Notes: generated by a model not told the origin, from the sequence alone. A DNA stretch of 8,807 nt from Comamonas sp. (GCA_018384835.1 JAHAYB010000024.1:1-8807); one strand, 5' to 3'. Counted from the first letter of the stretch, positions 1 to 7,377 are shown. A program made the numbers and translations.

Positions 1-963
1 AGAGCGGGCTTTGCCCTGAAACTGCTGGAGCAATTGCTCGGCGCTTTCCCCAGCGTTCAGCAGCACGGCCACGCCCTGCCCGGTTTCTTGCAGATAGCGC
101 AGGCTGGCATCCAGGCTCCAGGAGTGCATGGGGCGCTCGACTTCTAGCGCATCCAGCACCGATAGCGGTTCGTGTACACGCACGGCTACTTCGTCATCAG
201 CCGACCATTGGCCAACGGTCAGCGCCAAATGCACCGACTGGCTGGGTTTATCCAGAAAGGCATGGGCGGTGAAAGTGCCGTGCGCAGTTTGCATCAGGCG
301 GCTGCCGACGTTTTCCAGCAGGGACTCGGTGCGGCTGCGGTATTCAATCAAGGCGGCAATGGTGCCGATTTTCAGGCCATGCTCGGCGGCAAATTCCTGC
401 AAATCGGGCAGGCGGGCCATGGTGCCATCGTCCTTCATGATTTCGCAAATCACCGCTGCGGGGCTGCAACCAGCCAGGGCGGCCAGGTCGCAACCAGCCT
501 CGGTATGGCCTGCGCGAATCAGCACCCCGCCATCCACCGCTTGCAGGGGGAAGATGTGGCCGGGCTGCACCAAATCGCTGGCCTTGGCATTGGGGGCAAC
601 GGCGGCTTGCACGGTACGGGCGCGGTCGGCGGCGCTGATGCCGGTGGTCACACCCTCAGCCGCTTCAATTGAGACGGTAAATGCGGTGCTATAGACCGTG
701 CCGTTGCGGGCGGCCATGGGGGGCAGGTTCAGGTGCTCGCAGCGCTGGCGGGTGAGGGTCAGGCAAATCAGGCCACGGCCATGCTTGGCCATGAAGTTGA
801 TGCCCTCGGCGCTGACGTGGTCGGCCGCCAGAATCAGGTCGCCCTCGTTTTCGCGGTCTTCCTCGTCCACCAAAATCACCATGCGCCCGGCGCGTATATC
901 GGCAATGATGTCTTCGATGGGGGAGATGGGGACGGGGCTGAGGGTACTTTGGGGGCTAGGCAT
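1..963 (-). CDS. ribB: 3,4-dihydroxy-2-butanone 4-phosphate synthase with degenerate GTP cyclohydrolase II domain (partial, 3' end outside window)
   Basis: The enzyme makes the four-carbon riboflavin precursor from ribulose 5-phosphate in the cytoplasm. The first 321 residues are visible; the stop lies beyond the left edge. Residues 15-210 form the DHBP synthase domain, with the acidic loop [10 protein letters not shown] at 33-42, RAGHTE at 150-155 and [12 protein letters not shown] at 173-184. From about residue 228 a GTP cyclohydrolase II-like fold begins (HGTFTAHAF, then VHLALTVG). The zinc-binding cysteines and the arginine-rich catalytic stretch expected of active RibA are absent; at that place the protein reads [20 protein letters not shown]. 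The tail is therefore probably not a cyclohydrolase, as known for RibBA-like proteins of this group. The chosen start is ATG at 963. An AAGGAAG at 977-983 sits 13 bases upstream, beyond a run of seven C, a long spacing. TTG at 987-985 (CCT TTG CAA) is an in-frame alternative. No FMN riboswitch is apparent in the 168-base leader. The DHBP synthase call is firm; loss of the second activity is inferred from sequence. Confidence 0.93.
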   Translation of the reverse strand, partial: MPSPQSTLSPVPISPIEDIIADIRAGRMVILVDEEDRENEGDLILAADHVSAEGINFMAKHGRGLICLTLTRQRCEHLNLPPMAARNGTVYSTAFTVSIEAAEGVTTGISAADRARTVQAAVAPNAKASDLVQPGHIFPLQAVDGGVLIRAGHTEAGCDLAALAGCSPAAVICEIMKDDGTMARLPDLQEFAAEHGLKIGTIAALIEYRSRTESLLENVGSRLMQTAHGTFTAHAFLDKPSQSVHLALTVGQWSADDEVAVRVHEPLSVLDALEVERPMHSWSLDASLRYLQETGQGVAVLLNAGESAEQLLQQFQGKARS

Positions 964-1131
964 GGGGGGGCTATCACTTCCTTGCAAAGGGTACTGCGGG
1001 CGTGCTTGCAAACACGCGAGCAGGAAAATTTCGGCAAACCGGCCATTCTAGTGCTTGCGCTTGGGTCATGCTGGTAGCCGGGCGTTGATAGACGTTAGCG
1101 GGCGTTGGAGTAGCAAAGGTAAGTAGCAAAG
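964..1131. other. ftsK-ribB intergenic region with a short hairpin and direct repeat
   Basis: This gap lies between the FtsK stop and the ribB start. On the minus strand the FtsK stop codon falls in a perfect 6-bp stem (AGTAGC, loop of 3, GCTACT; 1122-1136). It is not followed by a T run, so it is not a convincing intrinsic terminator. The ten-base word agtagcaaag occurs twice, at 1109-1118 and 1122-1131. A TAGAAT at 1045-1050 (minus strand) could be a -10 for ribB, but no -35 is found at normal spacing. Nothing resembling the FMN riboswitch core was seen. Confidence 0.4.
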
Positions 1132-3318
1132 CTACTGCGGCTGATGCCCGGCCAATAGCTCAGGCACATAGTGCGCACGCCCCTGGCGCTTGACGTGGGT
1201 GAGCACGCGCACCAGTTCGTCCTCGCTCACAAACGCGCCATGGATGCGCTGGGGCTGGGGTTGCGCCGGGCTGCGGTAGAGCATATCGCCCATGCCCAGC
1301 AGGGACTCCGCCCCCTCTTGGTCCAAAATGCACAGGCTGTCGCTTTTGGTGCTGACTTGGTAGGCAATACGCGCCGGAATATTGGCCTTGAGCAGCTTGG
1401 TCAGTACCTGCTCCTGGGGGCGTTGGGTGGCCAAAATCAGGTGGATACCTACGGCGCGTGATTTTTGCACCAGGCGGGCTATCAGGCTCTCTACTTGCCG
1501 CCCTTCGGTGAGGAGCAGGGCTGCCAGCTCATCAATCACCACCACGATATGCGGCAAGGTTTGCAGCGGTTTGGGGCCTCTGGGGCCGGGCTGAATCGGT
1601 AGCTCTTCAAAGCTGTCTAGGGGGCGGCTCTCTTCTGGCGAGGGGCTGGGCATTACCGGGTGGAGCAGGGGGCGACCCTTGGCCTGGGCGGTGTCAATGG
1701 CGCTGTTGTATTCGTTGAGCTGGCGTATGCCTAGATGGCTCATGAGGTGCAAGCGCCTATCCATCTCTGATAAGCACCAGTGCAGCGCATCCACCGCTTG
1801 GGCGGTGTCGGTGATGACGGGCGCTAGCAGGTGGGCAATGCCTTCGTACAGAGACATCTCCAGCACCTTGGGGTCCATGATGAGCAGGCGTAAATCCTGC
1901 GCCGTGGCTTTGTAGAGCAAGGACATCAGCATCGCGTGCAGCCCCGCCGATTTGCCTGAGCCGGCCTCCCCCGCTACCAGCAGGTGGGGGGCTTGCGCCA
2001 AGTCAATCACGACGGGCTTGCCTTCGGGGTCTTTGCCTAAGGCCAGGCTCAGGGGGCTACTGGCGTTGTGATAGGCGCTGGAGGCGATTAGCTCAGACAG
2101 GGTAATGGTGTGGCGCTTGGCATTGGGCAGCTCTAAGAATAAGCGTTCTGGGCGTTCTGGGCGTTCTTCGCTTTGGCCAGCGCCCTCATCACTCCCTGTG
2201 GGGGGCACGCGGATGCTGGCCAGGCTCAGGGCGCGTGCCAAGTCTTTGGCCACCTCTTGCAACTGCGCTGCGCTTAGGTGGGGGCTAGGCTCTAGGGCGT
2301 AGCGGGTAATGACCGGGCCGGGGCGGGCTTGCACAACGTTGGCGGGTACGCCAAAGTCTTTGAGCTTTTTCTCAATCAGGCGGCTGGTCATCTCTAGGGT
2401 GTCAGCGGCCACGGTGGGCGCTGGCTCTGGCAGGGGGTTGAGCAGGTGGGTGGGCGGCAGCGTAAAGGGGCGGCCTTTGCGCCTAGGCGCGGCGGGGGGC
2501 TGTCGCCGGTTTGCGCCTTGCGCTGGGTTCTCCTGCGGCTCGGCAGGCTCGGGGGTGACGATGCGCACCGGCTCATGCGGGGGCTGCTCTTGCGCTTCTG
2601 GCGCTCTTTGGCTGGCAGCTTTATGCCCTTGGGCGCGGTCGCGCCCGCGCTCGCGCTCTGAGCGTGCCCAGCGCATCAGGGCATCCAGAAAAAACCCCAG
2701 CCGATAAGCCGCCCGTGCCCACGAAAAGCCAAACACCAAACTCAGCGCCAGCACAAACACCGCCGTCTGCACCAGCCCAGAGCCAATAAAGCCCAGCCAG
2801 CGCTGGCTACTTACGCCCAGCATGTAACCCAGCACCCCACCGGAGTGGCCGGGCAAGGCATCCTCAAAGCGGTACAGGCGCGTCCACTCCAGCGCACAGC
2901 TTGCGCCCAGCAGCAGCAGCAAGCCCAGCCAAAACCGCGCCCGTTGGCGCAAACTGGGCAAAAACACCCCTTGGCTATGCAGCCAGCGCCAGGCCGAGCG
3001 CTGCCACACAAAACCAGCCACCAGCCACAGCCACCAGGCCGACAGCCCCAGGCCAAAGTAGGCCATGTCTGACAGCCAAGCGCCCAAGTGCCCCAGGCGG
3101 TTGTGCAGCGCTTGCGCCTCTGAGGTTCCCGAGGTGGACCAGGCCGGGTCTGCCAAGGAATGGCTGAACAGCGCAATCGCAATCAACAACAAACCCAGCA
3201 GGCCAAAGATGAGCAGCATCTCATGGCCAAAACGCGCCACCCCTTTTTGTGGGGAGTGGGGCAGTGCCTGGAGGCGCTGGGCATCATCGGAAGAGAGGGT
3301 GGCAGATGCGTAATTCAT
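1132..3318 (-). CDS. ftsK: FtsK/SpoIIIE-type DNA translocase lacking the C-terminal gamma domain
   Basis: This is a membrane-anchored hexameric ATPase that pumps double-stranded DNA at the division septum. Residues are numbered from ATG at 3318 (728 aa). Four hydrophobic segments lie near 34-52, 84-104, 128-146 and 180-198, as in the 4TM domain. A charged, proline-rich linker spans about 218-300. The alpha/beta motor follows, with Walker A GEAGSGKS at 450-457, MDPKVLEMSLYEGI at 481-494, Walker B IVVVIDE at 591-597, ATQRP at 630-634 and DQEGAESLLGMGDMLY at 666-681. The protein stops right after RIHGAFVSEDE...GRAHYVPELL. The usual winged-helix gamma domain of about 65 residues (KOPS reading and XerD activation) is absent, and no frame downstream encodes it. 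An in-frame TTG at 3369 would add 17 residues, but MNYASATL matches the usual start style of these proteins, so ATG at 3318 is preferred. No strong ribosome binding site is seen for either start. It may be a second FtsK paralogue, as several betaproteobacteria carry two. Confidence 0.9.
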   Translation of the reverse strand: MNYASATLSSDDAQRLQALPHSPQKGVARFGHEMLLIFGLLGLLLIAIALFSHSLADPAWSTSGTSEAQALHNRLGHLGAWLSDMAYFGLGLSAWWLWLVAGFVWQRSAWRWLHSQGVFLPSLRQRARFWLGLLLLLGASCALEWTRLYRFEDALPGHSGGVLGYMLGVSSQRWLGFIGSGLVQTAVFVLALSLVFGFSWARAAYRLGFFLDALMRWARSERERGRDRAQGHKAASQRAPEAQEQPPHEPVRIVTPEPAEPQENPAQGANRRQPPAAPRRKGRPFTLPPTHLLNPLPEPAPTVAADTLEMTSRLIEKKLKDFGVPANVVQARPGPVITRYALEPSPHLSAAQLQEVAKDLARALSLASIRVPPTGSDEGAGQSEERPERPERLFLELPNAKRHTITLSELIASSAYHNASSPLSLALGKDPEGKPVVIDLAQAPHLLVAGEAGSGKSAGLHAMLMSLLYKATAQDLRLLIMDPKVLEMSLYEGIAHLLAPVITDTAQAVDALHWCLSEMDRRLHLMSHLGIRQLNEYNSAIDTAQAKGRPLLHPVMPSPSPEESRPLDSFEELPIQPGPRGPKPLQTLPHIVVVIDELAALLLTEGRQVESLIARLVQKSRAVGIHLILATQRPQEQVLTKLLKANIPARIAYQVSTKSDSLCILDQEGAESLLGMGDMLYRSPAQPQPQRIHGAFVSEDELVRVLTHVKRQGRAHYVPELLAGHQPQ
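2143..2169. repeat. 9-bp triplicate repeat inside ftsK
   Basis: The unit gcgttctgg occurs twice in tandem (2143-2151, 2152-2160), followed by a third copy differing in the last two bases. On the coding (minus) strand it reads E-E-R-P-E-R-P-E-R, residues 384-392 of FtsK. It lies in an insertion between the RVPP stretch and the LELPNAKR stretch of the motor, where E. coli FtsK is shorter. In-frame slippage would change only the number of E-R-P units. Confidence 0.7.
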
Positions 3319-3396
3319 AAAACAAAGCAAGGCAAAGCAAAACGTCGTAGCAAGGGCACAGCTTAACAAGATGCCCGCAAGCTATCAGGGAAGCAA

Positions 3397-3429
3397 TAGG
3401 CAAAACTTAGGCAAAAGTTAGGCAAAAAA
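3397..3429. repeat. 11-bp tandem repeat, three copies, spanning the stop codon of the SpmAB-type gene
   Basis: Three units of taggcaaaa plus two variable bases lie at 3397-3407, 3408-3418 and 3419-3429. The minus-strand stop codon TAA of the upstream gene (3418-3420) falls at the junction of two units; the last codons, for F and A, come from the innermost unit. The remaining two units lie in the 99-base gap before ftsK. Replication slippage is the simplest origin. No regulatory role is evident. Confidence 0.65.
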
Positions 3430-4647
3430 CCAGTAACACACCCCAATCGCCGCCAGCACCCCAGCCAACTCCGCCAGCAGCGCACAGGGTACGGCGTGAC
3501 GCGCCCGCTGCAAGCCCACCGCGCCAAAGTACACCGCCAGTACGTAAAACGTCGTCTCGGTGCTGCCCTGAATCGTGGCCGCCACCAAAGCCGCAAAACT
3601 ATCCACGCCCTGGCTTTGCATGGTTTCAATCAGCATGGCGCGAGCCGCACTGCCGGAAAAAGGCTTGACCAGCGCCGTCGGTAGGGCATCGACAAAGCGC
3701 CCATCCACCCCAGTTGCAGTCACCAGAAAGCGGATACCGTCCAGCGCGTAGTCCAGCGCCCCACTGGCACGCAGCACGCCAATGGCACACAGCATGGCCA
3801 CCAGATAGGGCAGCAAATCACGCGCTACGGCAAAGCCTTCCTTCGCGCCGTGGATAAAGCTGTCGTACACCGGAATTTTTTTCACTGCGCCCACCAGCAA
3901 AAAAAGCAGGATGATGAAAAAAATCACCAAATTACCTAGCAAGCCGGAAAGCGCCGCCAACGCCGCGCTGCTCAAACTGGCCAAAAACGCCACAAACGCC
4001 GCCAACCCCAGCGCCAAAGGCAGTAAATAAGCCAGCACCACCGGGCTGAACAGCGGCAAGCGCTGCACCCAAGCCACCGTCAGCAAGGCCACCAGCGTAG
4101 AAACCGAAGTTGCCAGCAAAATGGGCACGAACACCAAAGTCGGGTCAGGCGCACCCTGCTGGAGGCGGTACATAAAAATCGACACCGGCAGCAAAGTCAG
4201 CGAAGAAGCATTCAGCACTAAAAACAGAATCTGCGCATTGCTGGCCGTGGTGCTGCTGGGGTTGAGCTCCTGCAAGGCCCGCATGGCTTTGAGGCCAATC
4301 GGCGTGGCGGCGTTATCCAACCCCAAGCCATTGGCGGCAAAGTTCAGCGTCATCAAGCCCAGGGCGGGGTGACCGGTGGGCACTTCTGGCATCAGGCGGG
4401 CAAACAGCGGAGCCAGCCAGCGTGCCAAGGTCTGCACCAGGCCAGCTTCTTCGGCAATGCGTAAAAAACCCAGCCACAAGGTCAAAGTACCAAACAGCAG
4501 CACCATGACTTCGACCGACAGCTTGGCCATGGCAAACAGCGCTTGCACCATGGCGGCAAACACCTCGGCATTGCCCGCTAGCAGCCACTGCGCCGTGGCA
4601 GAGATTGCGGCCAGCAGGAAAAAGCCTAGCCACAGGGCATTAAGCAT
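3418..4647 (-). CDS. Nucleoside recognition (Gate) domain membrane protein, SpmA-SpmB fusion
   Basis: A very hydrophobic 409-residue inner-membrane protein that joins the two halves found as separate SpmA and SpmB proteins in Bacillus. The first half (about 1-200) carries LNFAANGLGLDNAATP at 101-116 followed by GLKAM, the SpmA signature. The second half (about 220-409) carries VYDSFIHGAKEGF at 260-272, KPFSGSAARAML at 328-339 and QGSTETTFYVLAVYFGAVG at 360-378, the SpmB signature. About ten membrane segments can be drawn. In spore formers these proteins affect spore core dehydration; in a non-sporulating proteobacterium the function is unknown, and a transporter-like role is only suggested by the Gate domain name. 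The ATG at 4647 lies 17 bases after the rpiA stop, so the two are probably co-transcribed; the spacer (CCAATTCAAATAA before ATG) has no clear ribosome binding site. Family assignment is firm; the substrate is unknown. Confidence 0.88.
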   Translation of the reverse strand: MLNALWLGFFLLAAISATAQWLLAGNAEVFAAMVQALFAMAKLSVEVMVLLFGTLTLWLGFLRIAEEAGLVQTLARWLAPLFARLMPEVPTGHPALGLMTLNFAANGLGLDNAATPIGLKAMRALQELNPSSTTASNAQILFLVLNASSLTLLPVSIFMYRLQQGAPDPTLVFVPILLATSVSTLVALLTVAWVQRLPLFSPVVLAYLLPLALGLAAFVAFLASLSSAALAALSGLLGNLVIFFIILLFLLVGAVKKIPVYDSFIHGAKEGFAVARDLLPYLVAMLCAIGVLRASGALDYALDGIRFLVTATGVDGRFVDALPTALVKPFSGSAARAMLIETMQSQGVDSFAALVAATIQGSTETTFYVLAVYFGAVGLQRARHAVPCALLAELAGVLAAIGVCYWFFA

Positions 4648-4664
4648 TTATTTGAATTGGCAAT

Positions 4665-5357
4665 TTAATAAGCAATGGTGCGTACGCCTTCTGCCGTGCC
4701 CAGCAGACAGACTTGCGCCTTTTGGTGGGCAAACACCCCCACCGTGACCACGCCCGGCCATTGGCTGACCTCGGTTTCAAACGCCAGCGGCTGGTTGATG
4801 CGCAGGCCGCGCACGTCCAGAATATGCTGACCGTTGTCTGTTACCAGCGGCTGCCCGTCTTTAAGGCGCAGTTGCGCCTGCCCACCCAGCGCCGCAAAAC
4901 GGCGGGTAATTTGTGCGGCGGCCATGGGAATCACCTCAACCGGCAGGGGGAAAGCGCCCAGGCTATCCACCAGTTTGGAGGCATCGGCAATACAAACAAA
5001 CTGCTCGGCCAAGGCGGCCACGATTTTTTCCCGTGTGAGCGCTGCGCCACCGCCTTTGACCATATAGCCCTGCTGGTCGATTTCATCCGCACCGTCGATA
5101 TACACGGCCAGTTTCTCTACCGCATTGGCATCAAACACGCGAATGCCCAGGGCTTGCAGGCGCTCGGTACTGGCCTTGGAGCAGGAGACTGCGCCCGCAA
5201 TTTGGTCTTTCATGCTGGCTAGTGCTTCGATGAATTTATTCACCGTGGAGCCAGTGCCCACCCCCACAATCTCGCCCGCCCGCACGTAGCGCAGCGCGGC
5301 TTGGCCGACCAGGGTTTTGAGTGCATCTGGGCTGATGGGGGCAGAGGGGGCTGTCAT
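4665..5357 (-). CDS. rpiA: Ribose-5-phosphate isomerase A
   Basis: Interconverts ribose 5-phosphate and ribulose 5-phosphate in the non-oxidative pentose phosphate pathway (cytoplasm). Its product ribulose 5-phosphate is also the substrate of the RibB encoded nearby. The 230-residue protein has the family's normal length. Visible motifs are GTGST at 34-38 (phosphate binding), DGADE at 88-92 (D88 and D91 match E. coli D81 and D84) and [11 protein letters not shown] at 101-111 (K101 and E110 match E. coli K94 and the catalytic base E103). ATG at 5357 is chosen because CAGGAT lies about 8 bases upstream and because homologues begin near MT...SPDALK. An in-frame TTG at 5375 would add six residues and is less likely. 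It is the first gene of the leftward run rpiA-SpmAB type-ftsK-ribB and is divergent from pyrD. Confidence 0.96.
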   Translation of the reverse strand: MTAPSAPISPDALKTLVGQAALRYVRAGEIVGVGTGSTVNKFIEALASMKDQIAGAVSCSKASTERLQALGIRVFDANAVEKLAVYIDGADEIDQQGYMVKGGGAALTREKIVAALAEQFVCIADASKLVDSLGAFPLPVEVIPMAAAQITRRFAALGGQAQLRLKDGQPLVTDNGQHILDVRGLRINQPLAFETEVSQWPGVVTVGVFAHQKAQVCLLGTAEGVRTIAY

Positions 5358-5409
5358 GGGGGAAAATCCTGTCAAAACCTCGCATTATCCCTTCAACGGA
5401 TGGAACACT
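5358..5409. promoter_or_regulatory. Short divergent rpiA/pyrD intergenic region
   Basis: Only 52 bases separate the two divergent start codons, so promoters for both genes must overlap here or reach into the neighbouring reading frames. On the minus strand GATAAT (5384-5389) is a fair -10 for rpiA, giving a leader of about 20 bases, but no good -35 is seen 16-18 bases upstream. No convincing sigma-70 pair was found for pyrD. Confidence 0.35.
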
Positions 5410-6471
5410 ATGTCATTGATTCCCTACGCCCTCCTGCGCCCCCTGCTGTTTTCTATGGATGCCGAACAAGCGCACGAGCTAACCTTGAGCCGCATGGCAC
5501 AAGGACAAAACACCATGCTGGAGGCCGCCTGGCGACAACCACGCATCAGCGACCCCATCACGCTAGCGGGGCTGCAATTCCCCAACCGCGTGGGCCTGGC
5601 CGCTGGCTTGGATAAAAATGCCCGCTGCATTGATGGCCTGGCCGCCATGGGTTTTGGCTTTGTCGAAGTGGGCACGGTCACACCCAAAGGTCAACCCGGC
5701 AACCCCAAGCCCCGCATCTTTCGCCTGCCCCGCGCCAATGCCTTGATTAACCGCCTAGGCTTTAACAATGATGGACTGGACGCTTTCCTGCACAACGTGC
5801 AGCAATCCAAAGTACGCAGCCAGGGGCAGCCCATGCTGTTGGGGCTAAACATTGGCAAAAACGCCAGCACCCCGATTGAAGAAGCCACCCAGGACTACCT
5901 CACCTGCCTGGAGGGGGTCTATCCCCATGCCGACTATGTGACGGTAAACATCAGCTCACCCAACACACAAAACCTACGCGCCCTGCAAAGCGACGAGGCG
6001 CTAGACAGCCTGCTAGCCGCCATTGCCCAGCGCCGCAGCGAACTGGCGCAGGCACAAGGCCGCCAAGTACCCATTTTTGTCAAAATCGCCCCCGACCTGG
6101 ATGAAGCGCAAGTGGCCATCATTGCCGCCACCTTGCAGCGCCACCAAATGGATGGGGTGATTGCCACCAACACCACCATCAGCCGCGCTGCCGTGCAAGG
6201 CCTGCCCCATGCGGATGAAACCGGCGGCCTAAGTGGTGCCCCCGTGCTGCAAGCCAGCAACCAGGTGATACGCCAACTGCGCCAGGCGCTGGGCAAGGAC
6301 TTTCCCATCATCGGCGTAGGCGGCATCATGAGCGCCCGCGATGCCCTGAGCAAAATTGAAGCCGGTGCAGACGTGGTGCAAATCTATACCGGCCTGATTT
6401 ATGCAGGCCCCGCTTTGGTGACCGAGGTAGCACAAGCGCTGCAACAAAAAACCGCCACAAAGGGCGGTTGA
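5410..6471 (+). CDS. pyrD: Dihydroorotate dehydrogenase (quinone), class 2
   Basis: Oxidises dihydroorotate to orotate in pyrimidine synthesis, passing electrons through FMN to membrane quinone. The 353-residue protein begins with the amphipathic N-terminal helix of class 2 enzymes ([23 protein letters not shown]), which contacts the membrane. Motifs seen: GLAAGLDKN at 62-70, [20 protein letters not shown] at 83-102, NRLGFNN at 114-120, NISSPNT at 180-186 with the class 2 catalytic serine S183, FVKIAPDL at 223-230, ATNTT at 252-256 and [11 protein letters not shown] at 302-312 (FMN phosphate binding). The ATG at 5410 is chosen because upstream in-frame starts run into rpiA on the other strand and give a non-homologous extension. 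The ribosome binding site is weak (GGAA at 5402-5405). The last codons also form the terminator of the convergent operon. Confidence 0.96.
   Translation: MSLIPYALLRPLLFSMDAEQAHELTLSRMAQGQNTMLEAAWRQPRISDPITLAGLQFPNRVGLAAGLDKNARCIDGLAAMGFGFVEVGTVTPKGQPGNPKPRIFRLPRANALINRLGFNNDGLDAFLHNVQQSKVRSQGQPMLLGLNIGKNASTPIEEATQDYLTCLEGVYPHADYVTVNISSPNTQNLRALQSDEALDSLLAAIAQRRSELAQAQGRQVPIFVKIAPDLDEAQVAIIAATLQRHQMDGVIATNTTISRAAVQGLPHADETGGLSGAPVLQASNQVIRQLRQALGKDFPIIGVGGIMSARDALSKIEAGADVVQIYTGLIYAGPALVTEVAQALQQKTATKGG
6446..6469 (-). terminator. Intrinsic terminator of the yqjD-like operon, inside the 3' end of pyrD
   Basis: On the minus strand a perfect 7-bp stem AACCGCC/GGCGGTT (6469-6463 with 6456-6450) closes a six-base loop and runs into six T (6451-6446). 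This is a textbook Rho-independent terminator 45 bases past the stop of the last operon gene. On the plus strand the same hairpin is followed by a G-rich stretch, not T, so it should not efficiently end pyrD transcription. The pyrD stop TGA (6469-6471) overlaps the stem. Confidence 0.8.
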
Positions 6472-6514
6472 GGGCAGCCATTCAAGCAGGCTAGGCTTTA
6501 CTGTTTACCCGCTA

Positions 6515-6892
6515 CTAGCGCCGCATTTTTGCCAAAAGCGGTAGCAAAGTGGGCAAGCTAGCCTGCGCAAGGCGGGCGATGCGCTTGGGTCCCACCATCA
6601 GCCCTAGGCTGGTGGCCGCTGCGGCAGTGACGGCGGGGTGCAGACGGGCAAAAACACTGATGCGCTCCAGCAAGGGAGCATCGGCATTGACCTGCTGGCT
6701 GCTCGCCAAGCGGGCACGGTGCTGGGCACGCTCTAACCGCGCCAGCAGGCGCTGGTCACGCTGGGCGGCAATACGCTGCAAAATCACGCGCTGCTCAGGG
6801 CTGGCACTGTGCCACTCGGGGCGCTGTTGCAACTGCGCCAAGGCAGACAAAGCGGCTACGGCACTGGTGGGCGGGGATGAGGACTTGTTCAT
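6515..6892 (-). CDS. Small protein at the YqjK position of a yqjDEK-like operon
   Basis: A 125-residue protein of unknown function. Residues 1-75 are rich in Q, R, A and L and are probably helical (repeated Q-R pairs, for example QRIAAQRDQRLLARLERAQHRAR). Residues 88-106 (HPAVTAAAATSLGLMVGPK) form a short hydrophobic segment, and a second mildly hydrophobic stretch precedes the basic end LLAKMRR. Size, order and tail layout resemble YqjK, but similarity by eye is too weak for a firm family call. ATG at 6892 is chosen: it follows the previous stop by 20 bases and has AAGGAG upstream, although at a longish 14 bases. An ATG at 6970 would extend the protein by 26 residues but overlap the upstream gene by 58 bases. 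It is the last gene of the operon. Confidence 0.72.
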   Translation of the reverse strand: MNKSSSPPTSAVAALSALAQLQQRPEWHSASPEQRVILQRIAAQRDQRLLARLERAQHRARLASSQQVNADAPLLERISVFARLHPAVTAAAATSLGLMVGPKRIARLAQASLPTLLPLLAKMRR

Positions 6893-6912
6893 ATAAAGCG
6901 CACCATCTCCTT

Positions 6913-7347
6913 TCAGTGCCTTGCCGCATCTTTGCTGGATGCCAAGGGCGATTGCTTGCGCTGTCGCCATTCTTGCCAGTCGCGCTGCAATTCATAGCGG
7001 GTGAGTGCCAACAGTGGGCGGCTTTGACGCGCTGCTGAAAGCAGGCCATACACCACCACCGCCCAGGCAAACAGCCATACTCCCGCCAACACCCAGGCTA
7101 CGACCTGGCGCTGCGGGGTATCCCAAAAATGCACCAGCAGGGCAAACGAGAGCATCAGCAAAGCCACGATGCCTAGCACCAAGGCCGCTACTGCCAGCAT
7201 AGCCAAGGTTTGCCAGCGCTTTTTTTCTTGCGCTAGCTCTAGGCTGGCTAGATGCAGGCGGTCGCGGGCAGCTAGGCCGCTCTCATCCAAAGCAGCTTGC
7301 AGGCGCTGCTGCCAAGCATCTAGCCCTAGCAAGGACATCCAATTCAC
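6913..7347 (-). CDS. DUF1469 / phage holin superfamily III membrane protein, YqjE-like
   Basis: A 144-residue inner-membrane protein. An amphipathic N-terminal helix (about 10-45, ending LASLELAQEKKRWQ) precedes two membrane segments near 48-73 and 82-104, then a basic cytoplasmic tail with RYELQRDWQEWRQRK. This layout is that of the YqjE/DUF1469 family, placed in the holin superfamily III by fold only; no lysis function is implied. The start is GTG at 7347, supported by AAGG nine bases upstream; ATG at 7338 (residue 4) is the alternative. It lies 30 bases after the DUF883 gene and 20 bases before the third gene, so the three surely share a transcript. In E. coli the equivalent yqjD-yqjE-yqjK block is linked to stationary phase. 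Confidence 0.82.
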   Translation of the reverse strand: MNWMSLLGLDAWQQRLQAALDESGLAARDRLHLASLELAQEKKRWQTLAMLAVAALVLGIVALLMLSFALLVHFWDTPQRQVVAWVLAGVWLFAWAVVVYGLLSAARQSRPLLALTRYELQRDWQEWRQRKQSPLASSKDAARH

Positions 7348-7377
7348 GGGCGAGAACCTTTTTTTCTGGCCGATGAA

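Noticed and set aside
128..694. Long plus-strand open frames over 128-694 and 172-672
   Set aside because: They lie fully antisense to the well-supported ribB and encode low-complexity Ala/Ser/Arg- or Gly/His-rich strings typical of shadow frames in GC-rich DNA.
964..1131. FMN riboswitch in the ribB leader
   Set aside because: These switches often precede ribB, but the conserved junction sequences were not found and the leader is short.
964..1131. Gamma domain of FtsK lost through a frameshift
   Set aside because: No minus-strand frame in the gap shows the usual winged-helix signature (RIGYNRAARL type), so true absence is more likely than an error.
1171..3366. Many plus-strand open frames over ftsK
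   Set aside because: All are antisense to a continuous FtsK reading frame with conserved motifs, and none shows a recognisable domain or ribosome binding site.
3319..3369. TTG start at 3369 for FtsK, with an extra hydrophobic N-terminus
   Set aside because: The downstream ATG gives the normal N-terminal style for the family, and the extra 17 residues look like translated leader.
5317..5409. Extended pyrD start at 5317
   Set aside because: The extension would overlap rpiA on the other strand and precede the typical class 2 N-terminus.
6446..6469. Terminator of pyrD itself on the plus strand
   Set aside because: The hairpin is followed by gagggc on that strand, with no T run.
6893..6970. ATG at 6970 for the YqjK-position gene
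   Set aside because: It would overlap the upstream gene by 58 bases, while ATG at 6892 follows an AAGGAG just outside that gene.
6913..7347. Prophage remnant because of the holin-superfamily protein
   Set aside because: No phage genes are nearby, and the protein fits the chromosomal yqjDEK-type operon.
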